Shown here: positions 29,404 through 38,486 of the stretch, in pieces
Numbering within the stretch: position 1 is the stretch's first letter
Layout of the letters: each line of letters starts with the position of its first letter
DNA from: Methanothermococcus thermolithotrophicus DSM 2095
GTDB lineage: Archaea > AGJL01 > Methanococci > Methanococcales > Methanococcaceae
Length of the DNA stretch: 64,000 nucleotides
Assembly: GCF_946463545.1 (NCBI RefSeq)
Contig: NZ_OX296583.1
Span: 1,426,001 to 1,490,000, forward strand
Direction of reading: 5' to 3'
Notes under the pieces: generated by a model
The model's input: the letters and a program-made list of their open reading frames with translations, nothing else
Told to the model about the DNA's origin: nothing
Databases searched by the model: none
Translations under genes and position numbers: made by a program

Positions 29404-32400
29404 TTAACTAAAATCAAACAAAGTTTGCTGACCATATTTCAAATCAAATTCTTCTAAGACTTTTTTTCCGATTTTATCTCCAAGCAAACTGATGACTTTT
29501 GACTGGTTCTTTGGAATGTCATCTTTGCTTTTTATTCCAGCGTTGTATAGTTTTCTGGCCCTAACTCTTCCAACGTGTTTAATTTTGAGTAACTCAATGA
29601 TATCTTTTTTAGCACCATACTCGAGTCTTATCTCCAATTCAGATAAACAGTCTTTGATTTGTTCATTTTTTAAATTTAATTGATTAAATATTTCTTTTGC
29701 AGAATATGCCATCCATTTAGCCTGTTCAACTTTGTACTTTAAAATCCCAGGTTCAATTCCATACCTTTTTAATATATCCTCCTCTGGAACCTCATTAATC
29801 CAGTCGTAGAACATCTTTGCAGTTTTAAAGCTTTCTAAATTTTCCCAGGAATAATCATCAATATTTAAGTCCATCATTTCTAAAATTAAATCTTCTTCTT
29901 CATGATTTCTTACTCTTAAAGGGGGCCTCATTTCCGTGGTCATTGACAGTACATATAACATATAGAGCTCTAGATTTGTATTTAACTCAGAGGATTTGTT
30001 GATCTTTTTTAATCCATCTATAATTATTTTTGCACTATATGGATCAATATACAGTTCTGAAACTCTTTTCCCAAGTTTTGTTGGTGTAAATGCAACGATA
30101 AAATCATAATCCTCTAAAAAATCAACGACTTCTTTTACATTCCTCAAAACTCCTTGGAGACTTCCATACTGGTGAGCATAAAATGTGTTTTTTATAAAGT
30201 TTTTTAAATCCATTTCATTTTCAACTTCCCTCGTGGATATCAATCCAAGGATATGGGTTCTAAGAACTTTTTGATTGGAAAGTTTTGAGTATATGTCCTC
30301 CACCTTTCCAGTTAAGTATTCAAAACCTTTTTCAACATCGTTTGGATTTTTTATATAGACTATTCCTTCACCATAAGGATCTAAACCAGGTCTCCCGGCT
30401 CTTCCAATACATTGCTGAATTTCCATTTTTGAAATTGGAGCCATACCTCTACCGGAAAATCTCTTTAAATCCCTTACAATTGCTCTTCTACAAGGTAAAT
30501 TTAGTCCAGCAGAGTTATGTACTATAAATCCATTTGCCACAACATAATGGTCATTTGTCCCATCATCTGGTAGTTCTATGTCATAAGCATATTTGTCATT
30601 TACCTTTATTTTTTTAATTTCTTTGATCATGCTCCAATAAATATCTCCATCATAATATTCTTTTTTCCAACTATGTCTCATTTCTTTGTAGAGTGGCTTG
30701 CCACAAATTGGGCATTTTTCAAGATTTACTAAGAAGTCATACATTTCTTCTAAGTTCTCTTTATCTTTTATATTTTTATTAAGAAGATTCATTAAAATTT
30801 TTCCTTTATCATTTAGAGAATAATATACTCCTTTTTTATTTCCACCTATCTTTTCTCTTATGATAAACTCAAAATGGGGATTCTTTCTCTTTGAATAGTA
30901 GTTATTGTAGTTCATAACCAATTTTTTTCCATTTAATAGTTCAAAAAGTAATTTTACACGCTCTTTATTTAATTCATTCTGACTTTTTGTTCTTGGCTTA
31001 AACATAGTTAAATCAATGCTAAATCCGCAATCACACCACATTTTAGCAATTTCCTTACTTTTTACGATTTCTTCCAATTTTCTTCTTTTTTCCTTGTGTC
31101 TCAGTGGAATATTTTCATAAAATCTTTTTACACTTACAAAATCACCAATTATTAGTTCATAAATATCTCTACTTTTGTATTCTTTATTATTTGTTGGCGA
31201 TCGAAGCGAATCCTTTGGATTCGCTGTCGAAGCAAATCGAAGATTTGCTGACTCACGAAACCTTCGGTTTCGTCGAGACTTACAAAACCTGAAGGTTTTG
31301 TTAAGCTTCATAACTTTTCCTTTTCTTTTTCTAATGGTGCTATGTATTCCAAACCTCAATAATGCTAATTGTAGTTTTTTGATTAGATTTTCTGATATCG
31401 AAGAGAATCCTATTTTCTTTCTGTTGGCATTAATGTATCCATCACTATCAAACAACCCTGCAATAAAGTGTGATAACTTTTCCAATGGAAGAATGTAAAA
31501 TACATCAATATTTTTGTTATCCTTAGTGAGCATATTTAATTCATTAAATACTTCCCTTAGTCTTTTTGAATATACATAATGAGAAACATTTCCTTCCTCT
31601 TTAATTTTTAAAAAGTATTTTTTGTGAAGTTTAGAGTCATCAAAATTTGGCGGGTATTTTGGATTAAACGTAATATCGGGACTACCTCTAAATACATTTT
31701 TTTCGATAACACCGGTATAGCCATCTCCTATAAAATATCCAATGAAATAAAGGTCCCCATAGGATAAATCAATATCTCTTTCTTCAACCACTATTTTATC
31801 AGCAGTAGCCACATAGTCCCCCACTTTTAAATCCTTTGCTTCTTTTTCACAGGTCTCTTTTCCTTTTTTAACTAAGAACAAATGATTGGGGGTTGTGGTA
31901 ATTTTTAGCCCATTTGCGGTTTTTACAACAATATTATATTCATGTTGCGGGGTTTTATGAACTTTCCAACAATCCACTGGTCTTATTTTATTTCCACACA
32001 ATGCAAATACCTTTTCATTTTTATTCAATTCTGTAATCTTTTTAAATCCACTTTCTTGCAATATCTCGGTATTTGCATTTAAACAGAGTGTCGGAGTACA
32101 GCATATAACCTTTATCAGTTTCTTTCTGAATCCTTCTTCAACTATTTTCCTCTGTTCATAGGTAAGACCTGCATGGTGAAATGCCACCCCTTTTTCAATA
32201 CATTCTGCAAGAGCTCTACAGGTTTCAGTTGGTGGATCGAATATGCTTAAAACTTCGTCTTTCAGTTTTTGAAGTTCGTGTTTTTCACTGTGGGATAAGT
32301 ATTTCTTTAAATTCAATTTTTTTGCTTCACTAACCGCTCCTCTCTTAGAATTACAAAAAATTAAACATGAACCATCTTCATCGATACAATCTACAACCAA

Positions 32401-33162
32401 ATTCATAATGTCATTTTTATAACTATCGTTTAGGGGTTTTTGGAGTGAGCGAAGCGAACGGAGAGCAACGAAATCACTCTTCGTGATTTCGTCTAATGAA
32501 TTATTTTCATCAATGTATTCTATTTTGTTTTTATAGAATATTCCTTTTTTTAATTCCACAGGTCTCCAATCATCAATTACAAGTGTTGCATTTAGCCAGT
32601 TTGCAAGTTCCTCTGGATTCCCAACAGTTGCAGACAAACCGATTAATTGGATATTATTTAAATTCTTTAATTTCGTTAAAATGATCTCAAGGGTTCCTCC
32701 TCTTTCATCATCCCCTATTAAATGGATTTCATCTACCACTACAACAGAAACCTTATCTATCCAATCGATCCTATGTCTCATTAAAGAATCAAGTTTTTCA
32801 GCAGTAGTTATGATTAGATCGTAGCTCGATAAATTCTCTTTTTCATCAAAATCTCCAATGGACAAAGCCACTTTTAAACCATATTTTTCATATTTTTCTT
32901 TAAACTCGTCGTATTTTTCATTTGCAAGGGCTTTTAATGGAACTATAAATAGTCCCTTTTTCCCTGTCGGTTGTTTGTTTTCATCCAATAGATGGTTTAT
33001 TAGGGCTATCTCTCCAATAAGGGTTTTTCCACTGGCTGTAGGGATGCATATTAAAAAATTCTTTTGTTTATCAAGTAGTCCATGTTCCAATACCTTTTTT
33101 TGCGGCGGCCTAAGTTCCGTTATGCCGTTGTCGTTTAATACACTAAAAACATAATGCTGCAT
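29404..33162 (-). CDS. hel308: Hel308-type DNA helicase with intein
   Basis: Hel308 is a 3'-5' helicase acting at stalled replication forks. The precursor is 1252 aa; without the 524-residue intein the helicase is 728 aa, close to the family norm. Motifs are Q-motif ELRPPQ, Walker A CIPTASGKTLI, DEIH box VVVDEIHLIGDDERGG, GLSATVGNPEELA, then after the intein SAGLNLPCRRAIVRD and motif VI QCIGRAGRPGLDPYGEG, and a C-terminal HhH region (IKHVGRVRARKLYNAGI). The intein splits the motif between CCTPTL and SAGLNLP. An extra 20-odd residues (about 224-242) are encoded by an in-frame palindromic repeat. The ATG follows GGTGA. Confidence 0.95.
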   Translation of the reverse strand: MQHYVFSVLNDNGITELRPPQKKVLEHGLLDKQKNFLICIPTASGKTLIGEIALINHLLDENKQPTGKKGLFIVPLKALANEKYDEFKEKYEKYGLKVALSIGDFDEKENLSSYDLIITTAEKLDSLMRHRIDWIDKVSVVVVDEIHLIGDDERGGTLEIILTKLKNLNNIQLIGLSATVGNPEELANWLNATLVIDDWRPVELKKGIFYKNKIEYIDENNSLDEITKSDFVALRSLRSLQKPLNDSYKNDIMNLVVDCIDEDGSCLIFCNSKRGAVSEAKKLNLKKYLSHSEKHELQKLKDEVLSIFDPPTETCRALAECIEKGVAFHHAGLTYEQRKIVEEGFRKKLIKVICCTPTLCLNANTEILQESGFKKITELNKNEKVFALCGNKIRPVDCWKVHKTPQHEYNIVVKTANGLKITTTPNHLFLVKKGKETCEKEAKDLKVGDYVATADKIVVEERDIDLSYGDLYFIGYFIGDGYTGVIEKNVFRGSPDITFNPKYPPNFDDSKLHKKYFLKIKEEGNVSHYVYSKRLREVFNELNMLTKDNKNIDVFYILPLEKLSHFIAGLFDSDGYINANRKKIGFSSISENLIKKLQLALLRFGIHSTIRKRKGKVMKLNKTFRFCKSRRNRRFRESANLRFASTANPKDSLRSPTNNKEYKSRDIYELIIGDFVSVKRFYENIPLRHKEKRRKLEEIVKSKEIAKMWCDCGFSIDLTMFKPRTKSQNELNKERVKLLFELLNGKKLVMNYNNYYSKRKNPHFEFIIREKIGGNKKGVYYSLNDKGKILMNLLNKNIKDKENLEEMYDFLVNLEKCPICGKPLYKEMRHSWKKEYYDGDIYWSMIKEIKKIKVNDKYAYDIELPDDGTNDHYVVANGFIVHNSAGLNLPCRRAIVRDLKRFSGRGMAPISKMEIQQCIGRAGRPGLDPYGEGIVYIKNPNDVEKGFEYLTGKVEDIYSKLSNQKVLRTHILGLISTREVENEMDLKNFIKNTFYAHQYGSLQGVLRNVKEVVDFLEDYDFIVAFTPTKLGKRVSELYIDPYSAKIIIDGLKKINKSSELNTNLELYMLYVLSMTTEMRPPLRVRNHEEEDLILEMMDLNIDDYSWENLESFKTAKMFYDWINEVPEEDILKRYGIEPGILKYKVEQAKWMAYSAKEIFNQLNLKNEQIKDCLSELEIRLEYGAKKDIIELLKIKHVGRVRARKLYNAGIKSKDDIPKNQSKVISLLGDKIGKKVLEEFDLKYGQQTLFDFS
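30514..32085 (-). other. Hel308 intein with LAGLIDADG homing endonuclease
   Basis: Residues 360-883 of the precursor. The intein starts with Cys (CLNANTEILQESGFKKITEL), has the block B motif TTPNHLFLV and ends HYVVANGFIVHN before Ser+1. Two LAGLIDADG motifs are present (YFIGYFIGDGYTG and HFIAGLFDSDGYIN), so it encodes a DOD-type homing endonuclease. At 524 aa it is long. Part of the extra length is a palindromic repeat array read in frame (31196..31311) and a CxxC-containing stretch (CPICGKPLYKE). Confidence 0.93.
31196..31311 (-). repeat. Palindromic repeat array inserted in frame in the intein
   Basis: The plus strand shows successive hairpins GCGAATCC-TT-TGGATTCGC, GCAAATC-GAA-GATTTGC, GAAACC-TTC-GGTTTC and AAAACC-TGA-AGGTTTT, joined by GTCGAAG, TGACTCAC and GTCGAGACTTAC. 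These are the same stems and separators as in 6020..6206. The coding strand reads through as KTFRFCKSRRNRRFRES and ANLRFASTANPKDSLRSP, with no stop. Confidence 0.85.
32432..32496 (-). repeat. Palindromic repeat inserted in frame in hel308
   Basis: The plus strand reads GAGCGAAGCGAACGGAGAGC, then the hairpin ACGAAATCAC-TCT-TCGTGATTTCGT and CTAATG. It is the same unit as 13591..13642 and 60493..60540. The gene reads through it as DEITKSDFVALRSLRSLQKP between YIDENN and NDSYKNDI, a spot where I recall no such insert in other Hel308 proteins. Confidence 0.85.
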
Positions 33163-33282
33163 TTTTTATTCACCAGCCATTTAATGAGCTCTTATAATTG
33201 TCCTACAAATATGTAAGTTATCTACCTTTAAATCTAAACTTAAAATTTGTTAAATAAATTCCAATTAAAATTTAATGATATT

Positions 33283-33404
33283 TATAGTGGTGTGCATTAC
33301 TTACTAAACATAAAATAAACTGTTAATTGAAAAATATGGTTTATTTAGTACTGTTATTCAATTTACGATATATTGATCGGTTTATTTAAATTGCACACCA
33401 ATAT
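33283..33404. repeat. MITE-like repeat element, copy B
   Basis: It runs from TATAGTGGTGTGCATTAC to TTAAATTGCACACCAATA, with inverted terminal repeats. It is the reverse orientation of copy A (54..199). Internal blocks match copy A. It lies between hel308 and cbiM, and is directly followed by CCCTTCGTAGAACGACTATA (33411..33430). Confidence 0.65.
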
Positions 33405-33656
33405 ATATCACCCTTCGTAGAACGACTATAAATATCAAAAATTGAGTTTAGTGATATTAATTAAAAGGATTTTTGAATTTAAATACTTTTTATAATTCCA
33501 TATATTAATAATATACAATAATATTTTTTGTAAAACAATATTCAAAATTATTACAAAAATTATATGGGAAAACTATAAATATGAAATATTATAATAACGT
33601 AATACTGTATTAAGTTATCTTAAAATAGTGTGAAATAATGCAAAAAAGGTGAAAAC

Positions 33657-34298
33657 ATGCACATACCAGATGGTTTTTTACCCATATGGGAAAGTGGTAT
33701 TTTCTGGGTAGTGTCACTAATTTTCATATTGCTGTCTCTTAAGTGGGCATCAAAAGAAATGAACGAAAAGACAGTGCCGCTCTTTGCAGCATTAGCTGCA
33801 GGTATCTTTGCTATTCAAGCTATGAACATGCCAATACCATGGGGTACAAGTGGACACATGGTAGGAGGAGCTCTAGCCGCCATTATTTTTGACTCCCCAT
33901 GGGCAGGAGTTTTACTGTTAACACTGGTTTTAATTGTTCAAGGTTTGTTCTTTGCAGACGGTGGCCTATTAGTAATGGGGGCGAATATTTTTAATATGGG
34001 AATTATTGGTGGTTTTATAGGTTATTACGTATTTAAAGCATTAAAAAACACCAACACAACTGTTGCAGCATTTGCTGCAGGATGGGCAAGTCTGTTTTTA
34101 TCTGCAATAGCCTGTGCAATTGAATTGGCAATTTGTGGAACCTTTCCTCTTGATAAAGGGTTACAATTCATGGGATTATACCATGCAGTAATTGGACTTA
34201 TTGAAGGAGGTATAACTGCCATAGTGGTTTCATACCTCTCATCTGTAAGGCCCGACTTGGTTAAAGGGTTAAGCAAGGTGATGAGTCATGGACAATAA
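33657..34298 (+). CDS. cbiM: Cobalt/nickel ECF transporter substrate-binding protein CbiM
   Basis: The 213 aa membrane protein starts [14 protein letters not shown], where the N-terminal Met-His is the metal ligand of CbiM/NikM. Further signatures are [21 protein letters not shown] with a second His, the [21 protein letters not shown] stretch of the family, and [16 protein letters not shown] near the end. It has six or more helices. It begins an operon with cbiN and cbiQ. Whether cobalt or nickel is carried cannot be told. A TATA-like ACTATAAATATG lies about 80 bases upstream. The ATG follows AAAGGTGAAA. Confidence 0.92.
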   Translation: MHIPDGFLPIWESGIFWVVSLIFILLSLKWASKEMNEKTVPLFAALAAGIFAIQAMNMPIPWGTSGHMVGGALAAIIFDSPWAGVLLLTLVLIVQGLFFADGGLLVMGANIFNMGIIGGFIGYYVFKALKNTNTTVAAFAAGWASLFLSAIACAIELAICGTFPLDKGLQFMGLYHAVIGLIEGGITAIVVSYLSSVRPDLVKGLSKVMSHGQ

Positions 34299-34611
34299 GA
34301 TATTGATTTCAGGCTTGATAGTTGCCCTATTGATAGGTATTTTGGCACCATTCTTGGCATCAGGAGATCCCGATGGTTTAGAAAGTGCTGCGGAAAAGAT
34401 AATCAATGAACATGTATTGCACAGTAATTTAGAAGAAGTAGGGCTTGAAGAAGAAGGTACTGTAGTACCGTCTCCAATGCCTGACTATTCAATCGAAGGA
34501 ATGGATAAAATCGGAGAAATAATTGCAATGCTTGTTGGTATAATCATAATGACTGGTGTTGCATATGGAGTAGCTGCAGTTTTCAAAAAGTCAAACGCAG
34601 TTAGTGAATAA
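34288..34611 (+). CDS. cbiN: Cobalt/nickel transporter component CbiN (PDGLE domain)
   Basis: The 107 aa protein has two membrane helices ([21 protein letters not shown] and [20 protein letters not shown]) separated by an outside loop with the family motif [12 protein letters not shown]. CbiN assists metal loading of CbiM. The gene overlaps the end of cbiM by 11 bases, so the two are translationally coupled. Confidence 0.88.
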   Translation: MDNKILISGLIVALLIGILAPFLASGDPDGLESAAEKIINEHVLHSNLEEVGLEEEGTVVPSPMPDYSIEGMDKIGEIIAMLVGIIIMTGVAYGVAAVFKKSNAVSE

Positions 34612-34775
34612 TTAATATTCTTCTTTTTTAGTTTTTGATGAACCAAATATCATAATTAAGATATTGCAAATTTTCATTTTGGGCTATATTTTATATACTA
34701 TGAAAATATTATTAATTTTAAAAATGATCTGATTTTATAATCAAAATAATATAGTATTCTTACCGGTGATTTTTT

Positions 34776-35546
34776 TTGCATGGCTCACTATATAGTATTG
34801 AAAAAGAAAGTTTTAAAAAGAGTTTAATTCATGACATGGATCCAAGAGTTAAATTATTATCTATTTTCTTAATAATATTGGCGGCCACACTTTCAAACAA
34901 TGTTTACTCTATGATTTTAATTGAACTTTACCTGATTTTATTGATGATGGTGTCTAGGATCTCTTTATCTTATGCACTTAAAAGAATATTACTCATATTA
35001 CCATTTGGAGGATTTATATCATTATTTCAACCATTTGTACATGGGGAAACTGTAGTTTTTCAGATTTTTAGCTTACCTGTGTATCAAGAGGGGCTATCTT
35101 TTGGTCTAATATTATTCTCGAAATTTTTAGTTTCTGTAACCTCCGTAGTCTTTCTATCTTTAACAACACCTATGCATGAAGTTATAAGCGCAGGAAGAAA
35201 ATTAGGACTCCCAAATATAATGTCAACACTTTTGGGATTAATGGTGAGGTATTTATTTATAATGTATGATGTTTTGGAATCTACCTTAAGGGCCCAAAAA
35301 GCCAGGTGTTTAAATAGAAAAAACTTAACCTATATACAGATGTTAAACATATTTGGATACAGTGTAGGAGCTCTTTTTTTAAGAGCGTATGAACAAGGAG
35401 AAAGGACATACTTAGGAATGATTTCAAGAGGATACTCAGAAAACTCAAAAATAGGGCTGTATGAAAGAAACATTGGATTTAAGGAAATTGGATTTTTAAT
35501 ATTTACCATTATTTTTTTGATTGCGGGGCTGGTGCTATTTAATTAA
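34776..35546 (+). CDS. cbiQ: ECF transporter transmembrane protein CbiQ
   Basis: This 256 aa protein is the T component of the ECF transporter. It has five or so helices and a cytoplasmic part with coupling-helix motifs (ESTLRAQKARCLNRKN and a second Ala-Arg-Gly variant, GMISRGYSENSK). N-terminal DMDPRVKLLSIFLIILA is typical. The start is TTG at 34776 after GGTGAT. The gap of 164 bases to cbiN is larger than usual. No cbiO ATPase gene follows, so the ATPase must be encoded elsewhere. Confidence 0.88.
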   Translation: MHGSLYSIEKESFKKSLIHDMDPRVKLLSIFLIILAATLSNNVYSMILIELYLILLMMVSRISLSYALKRILLILPFGGFISLFQPFVHGETVVFQIFSLPVYQEGLSFGLILFSKFLVSVTSVVFLSLTTPMHEVISAGRKLGLPNIMSTLLGLMVRYLFIMYDVLESTLRAQKARCLNRKNLTYIQMLNIFGYSVGALFLRAYEQGERTYLGMISRGYSENSKIGLYERNIGFKEIGFLIFTIIFLIAGLVLFN

Positions 35547-35688
35547 CTACAAGTTATTATTTTATTTTTATTTAATAAATATAGTAGTGAAATTTTCTTA
35601 TATTATCAAAATGTCATAGGCAATTATAAATATTCAAATATTCTATAATATATTGAAGCATTGTTTAAAACTTGGAATGGTGAAAAGG

Positions 35689-36183
35689 ATGGATTTAGAA
35701 AGGCTTTATGTTACCCAAGCCCTTTGTGAATCAAATGTTTTTGAAAAGTTAAGAATGATTATTGCAGAGAAAGTATCTGGAATTTATGATGTTAAAATTA
35801 CAAACACATTAAATAACAAATACTATTTTTTGAAATTCGTAGTTAAAGCCACAACTGAAAACTACACAAAACTCTGTGAAGTTTTGCAAAACAACGGAGT
35901 AATATTGATAAACTGTTATGAGCTAATTTTTCCATCATATAAGATTACAATCAAAGGGGATGCTGAAAAGTGTTTGACAATTCAGAATGAAATATTGAAG
36001 ACACTTCTATCATATGGCTCAGTACCTTTAAAAACTGAAATGAATTCGGATGATTTCATAGTGGCCACATGTGATATAATTGTTACAAACAAAGATCCAT
36101 CTAAATCCATGAGCTTTTTGGAAATTATGAGAAAAAACAGTGATTTGAAGTTTAAAATAATCCCGATTACAGGATACGACTGA
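35689..36183 (+). CDS. Hypothetical protein with ACT-like repeats
   Basis: The 164 aa protein is not one I recognise by name. The pattern of strands and helices (KLRMIIAEKVSGIYDVKITN, CEVLQNNGVILINCYELIFP) suggests an alpha/beta ACT-like fold, perhaps two copies. There is no signal or membrane segment. I chose ATG 35689 after GGTGAAAAGG over the in-frame TTG 35653. It lies 142 bases after cbiQ in the same direction and may or may not share its transcript. Confidence 0.6.
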   Translation: MDLERLYVTQALCESNVFEKLRMIIAEKVSGIYDVKITNTLNNKYYFLKFVVKATTENYTKLCEVLQNNGVILINCYELIFPSYKITIKGDAEKCLTIQNEILKTLLSYGSVPLKTEMNSDDFIVATCDIIVTNKDPSKSMSFLEIMRKNSDLKFKIIPITGYD

Positions 36184-36259
36184 TAGTGCAGTAATATTTT
36201 ACAGTAATAAAAGATTTACAGTAATATTGTATATTCTGTAGGGATTTATGGGTGGTTTA

Positions 36260-37216
36260 ATGATCTTTCCCTTCTTTCGTTCAAAATCTAGCAAACTAAA
36301 AAAATTATTAGAGGAGGATCATCTCAGTGAAGCCCAAAAACTCATAGACGAGGATGACTCACTGATAGACGATCTTATACATATTCTAAACTCCAGTAAT
36401 CCAAAATTAAAGTCCAATTCAATTTTCTTAGCTACAAAAGTATTTCTAAAGTACGGCAGAGATATTAATAAATTAATCCCCCACATAAAAAAATTCCTAA
36501 ACGATGAAGATGAAGATATGATTTTAAATGCACTAGTTTCTCTAAAAATGATCGTTGAAAAAAACCCAGAATACTTTAAACTATTTGAAAAAGAAATCTG
36601 GAAAATCAACAAAAAAATTGTGAATCTTCAGATAAGGGAATATACTTGGGAGCTCATTAAGAAATATGGTGAAGTGAAAGAGTACAAGTTGGACGATCGT
36701 CAAAAGAAAATGCACGAGCAGATAAAAAGATTAATGCAATCAAGTGAACAAGAATCACTACTTAGAAAATTATTTGAAATTGGTTCGTCAATGCTCGACT
36801 TAGAACCTGAAAAACTTGAAGTTACTGAAGAAAAGCTAAGAACATCAATATCTAAAGAACAGATGAAAATCGACCTTGATATAATAAAAAGCGGTGGAAT
36901 AACAAATATGGATCCTTTAAATATGATTTATATACTTTCTAAAGTGCCGGAACTAAATAAAAATGAATTAGAACGGATCATTGACAAAGTTTTAGATCTT
37001 CTGGTTAGTGATAATAATATAATCAGAAATATGGTTCTAAATACTATATATGATATATCTAAAAATTATCCTGATATTATTTACAACCACTTAGGTAAAT
37101 TAGAGGAGTATGCCAAGAAGTTTGGGGGCAGAAACAACATATTTAAGTCAATATTAAAAGAAATTTCAAAAGAATATGATTTAAGAAATACTCCTTTGGC
37201 TAAATACGTTGAATAA
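36260..37216 (+). CDS. HEAT-repeat-like helical protein
   Basis: The 318 aa protein is almost all helical and very charged. The first 150 residues look like HEAT/ARM-type helix pairs (DLIHILNSSNPKLKSNSIFL, HIKKFLNDEDEDMILNALVS). The C-terminal third repeats the pattern (NELERIIDKVLDLLVSDNN). Such proteins are scaffolds. I chose ATG 36260 after GGGTGG; an in-frame ATG at 36248 is possible. The stop is at 37216, and the convergent gene's stop begins at 37217, so there is no spacer between them. Confidence 0.65.
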   Translation: MIFPFFRSKSSKLKKLLEEDHLSEAQKLIDEDDSLIDDLIHILNSSNPKLKSNSIFLATKVFLKYGRDINKLIPHIKKFLNDEDEDMILNALVSLKMIVEKNPEYFKLFEKEIWKINKKIVNLQIREYTWELIKKYGEVKEYKLDDRQKKMHEQIKRLMQSSEQESLLRKLFEIGSSMLDLEPEKLEVTEEKLRTSISKEQMKIDLDIIKSGGITNMDPLNMIYILSKVPELNKNELERIIDKVLDLLVSDNNIIRNMVLNTIYDISKNYPDIIYNHLGKLEEYAKKFGGRNNIFKSILKEISKEYDLRNTPLAKYVE

Positions 37217-38101
37217 TTAAAATTTATACGGGAAGTTCCTTATGAGCTCATTCATTCTTTCAGCATCAATATATTCTTTATTACCTATCTTAAGTATTCT
37301 TTCATTGGTTATTTTCCCAAAAGGTATTGCAGGGCATCTTTTTTCAATTGTTATGTCTAAAACTTTATCAAGATCTTCTTCATTGATGCATACAAGATAT
37401 GTCCCCAAATACCTTGTAGCTCTTGGATAGGGTATGGAGTTTATTTCAATACCTTTTTTTGCTTTAACAAGCATTTCAAGTAAATTACAAAGCCAGCCTC
37501 CTCTTGAAGCATCCTTACAGGCATGAACTTCAATATCATTATTTTTTATGATTTCCAGGTAGGTTTCAAATTTGTTTTTTGCCTTTTGAACTCTCTCCCC
37601 AATATCTCCTTCAACAGGATGTCCGAGCATTATAATTATATCATTTTCTTTTGCACCGCCGTCTCTGATGATTTTATCGCTTATCAATTCTCCAAATACT
37701 GCAACACTCATACATGATTTTAAGTTTTCTACAGTTTGAGTGTTTCCCCCAACAATAGGGATGTTTAGACCCATAGACTGTTTTTTCAATCCATCAACTG
37801 CCATCTTTATTTCTTCCTCATTCTCTGCCTGGATTGCATCCATTGCATAAAGTGGCTGAGCTCCCATTGCTACGACATCGCATGAGGTGTGAATTAATGC
37901 AGTTTTTGAACCAAGTTTTAAAGGATATGGACCTTCCATGTTTATTACATTTTTTCCGATAACAACCGCATCATCTCCTGCTCTAATTCCACTTATTAAT
38001 TCAGGAAGTTTTGAATCCATCTTCCAGAACTCTTTTCTTGGATAATTCGTTTCCATCATGTGTTCTATTGCGTAGTTTACTTCATATTTTATGTTTTCCA
38101 T
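37217..38101 (-). CDS. AIR synthase-related protein (PurM/SelD/HypE fold)
   Basis: The 294 aa protein has the ATP-binding fold shared by PurM, SelD, HypE and ThiL. Visible motifs are GIRAGDDAVVIG, TSCDVVAMGAQPLYAMDAIQ, VDGLKKQSMGLNIPIVGGNTQ and a C-terminal KDASRGGWLCNLLEM. It lacks the SelD Cys/Sec loop and the HypE C-terminal Cys, so it is neither. A methanogen-specific AIR-synthase-like protein of unknown role (such as those listed among methanogenesis marker proteins) is the best fit. It is convergent with the preceding gene and stands alone. Confidence 0.75.
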   Translation of the reverse strand: MENIKYEVNYAIEHMMETNYPRKEFWKMDSKLPELISGIRAGDDAVVIGKNVINMEGPYPLKLGSKTALIHTSCDVVAMGAQPLYAMDAIQAENEEEIKMAVDGLKKQSMGLNIPIVGGNTQTVENLKSCMSVAVFGELISDKIIRDGGAKENDIIIMLGHPVEGDIGERVQKAKNKFETYLEIIKNNDIEVHACKDASRGGWLCNLLEMLVKAKKGIEINSIPYPRATRYLGTYLVCINEEDLDKVLDITIEKRCPAIPFGKITNERILKIGNKEYIDAERMNELIRNFPYKF

Positions 38102-38190
38102 GATTTCATCTCGTTTATTTTAATCTAAATAAAATTCACTTCAATTATTTTAATTCTCCTTGTTAAATTGTAAAGATTGCCGTCCCCTAA

Positions 38191-38377
38191 TATAGTGATG
38201 TGCAATTTCAATTAGTATATTACACACATTTAAATTAAATCGAGACAAATTCCAAGGAATTTTAGACTCACAAAACCATCGGTTTCGTCGAGAACATAAA
38301 ATATTGTTTAATTTGAAAATATGACAATTAAAAATAAATTTCAGGTGCAGTTTATTCGTAATACACACTCTCTATAA
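38191..38377. repeat. MITE-like repeat element, copy C, interrupted by a palindrome array
   Basis: It begins TATAGTGATGTGCAATTTCA and ends CGTAATACACACTCTCTATAA, a weakened version of the TGGTGTGCA ends of copies A and B. Near the middle (about 38245..38300) sit two hairpins of the GTCTCGAC array type (AAATTCC-AA-GGAATTTT and AAACC-AT-CGGTTTC). So one repeat type is inserted into another. Confidence 0.55.
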
Positions 38378-38486
38378 AACACCGACTACTATTACTACCA
38401 TTGTAACATAGTATATAATAATATATAATATTAAATTCTTAAAATTCAACGTACTATATTGTGTAAAAAATATCAAGGGGGTAACA

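Noticed and set aside
29404-33162. Reading the middle of hel308 as a separate endonuclease gene
   Set aside because: The frame is continuous and has intein splice junction residues at both ends (Cys1, and HN followed by Ser).
33437-33656. Cobalamin riboswitch before cbiM
   Set aside because: No B12-box-like sequence or conserved fold is visible, and such riboswitches are not expected in this lineage.
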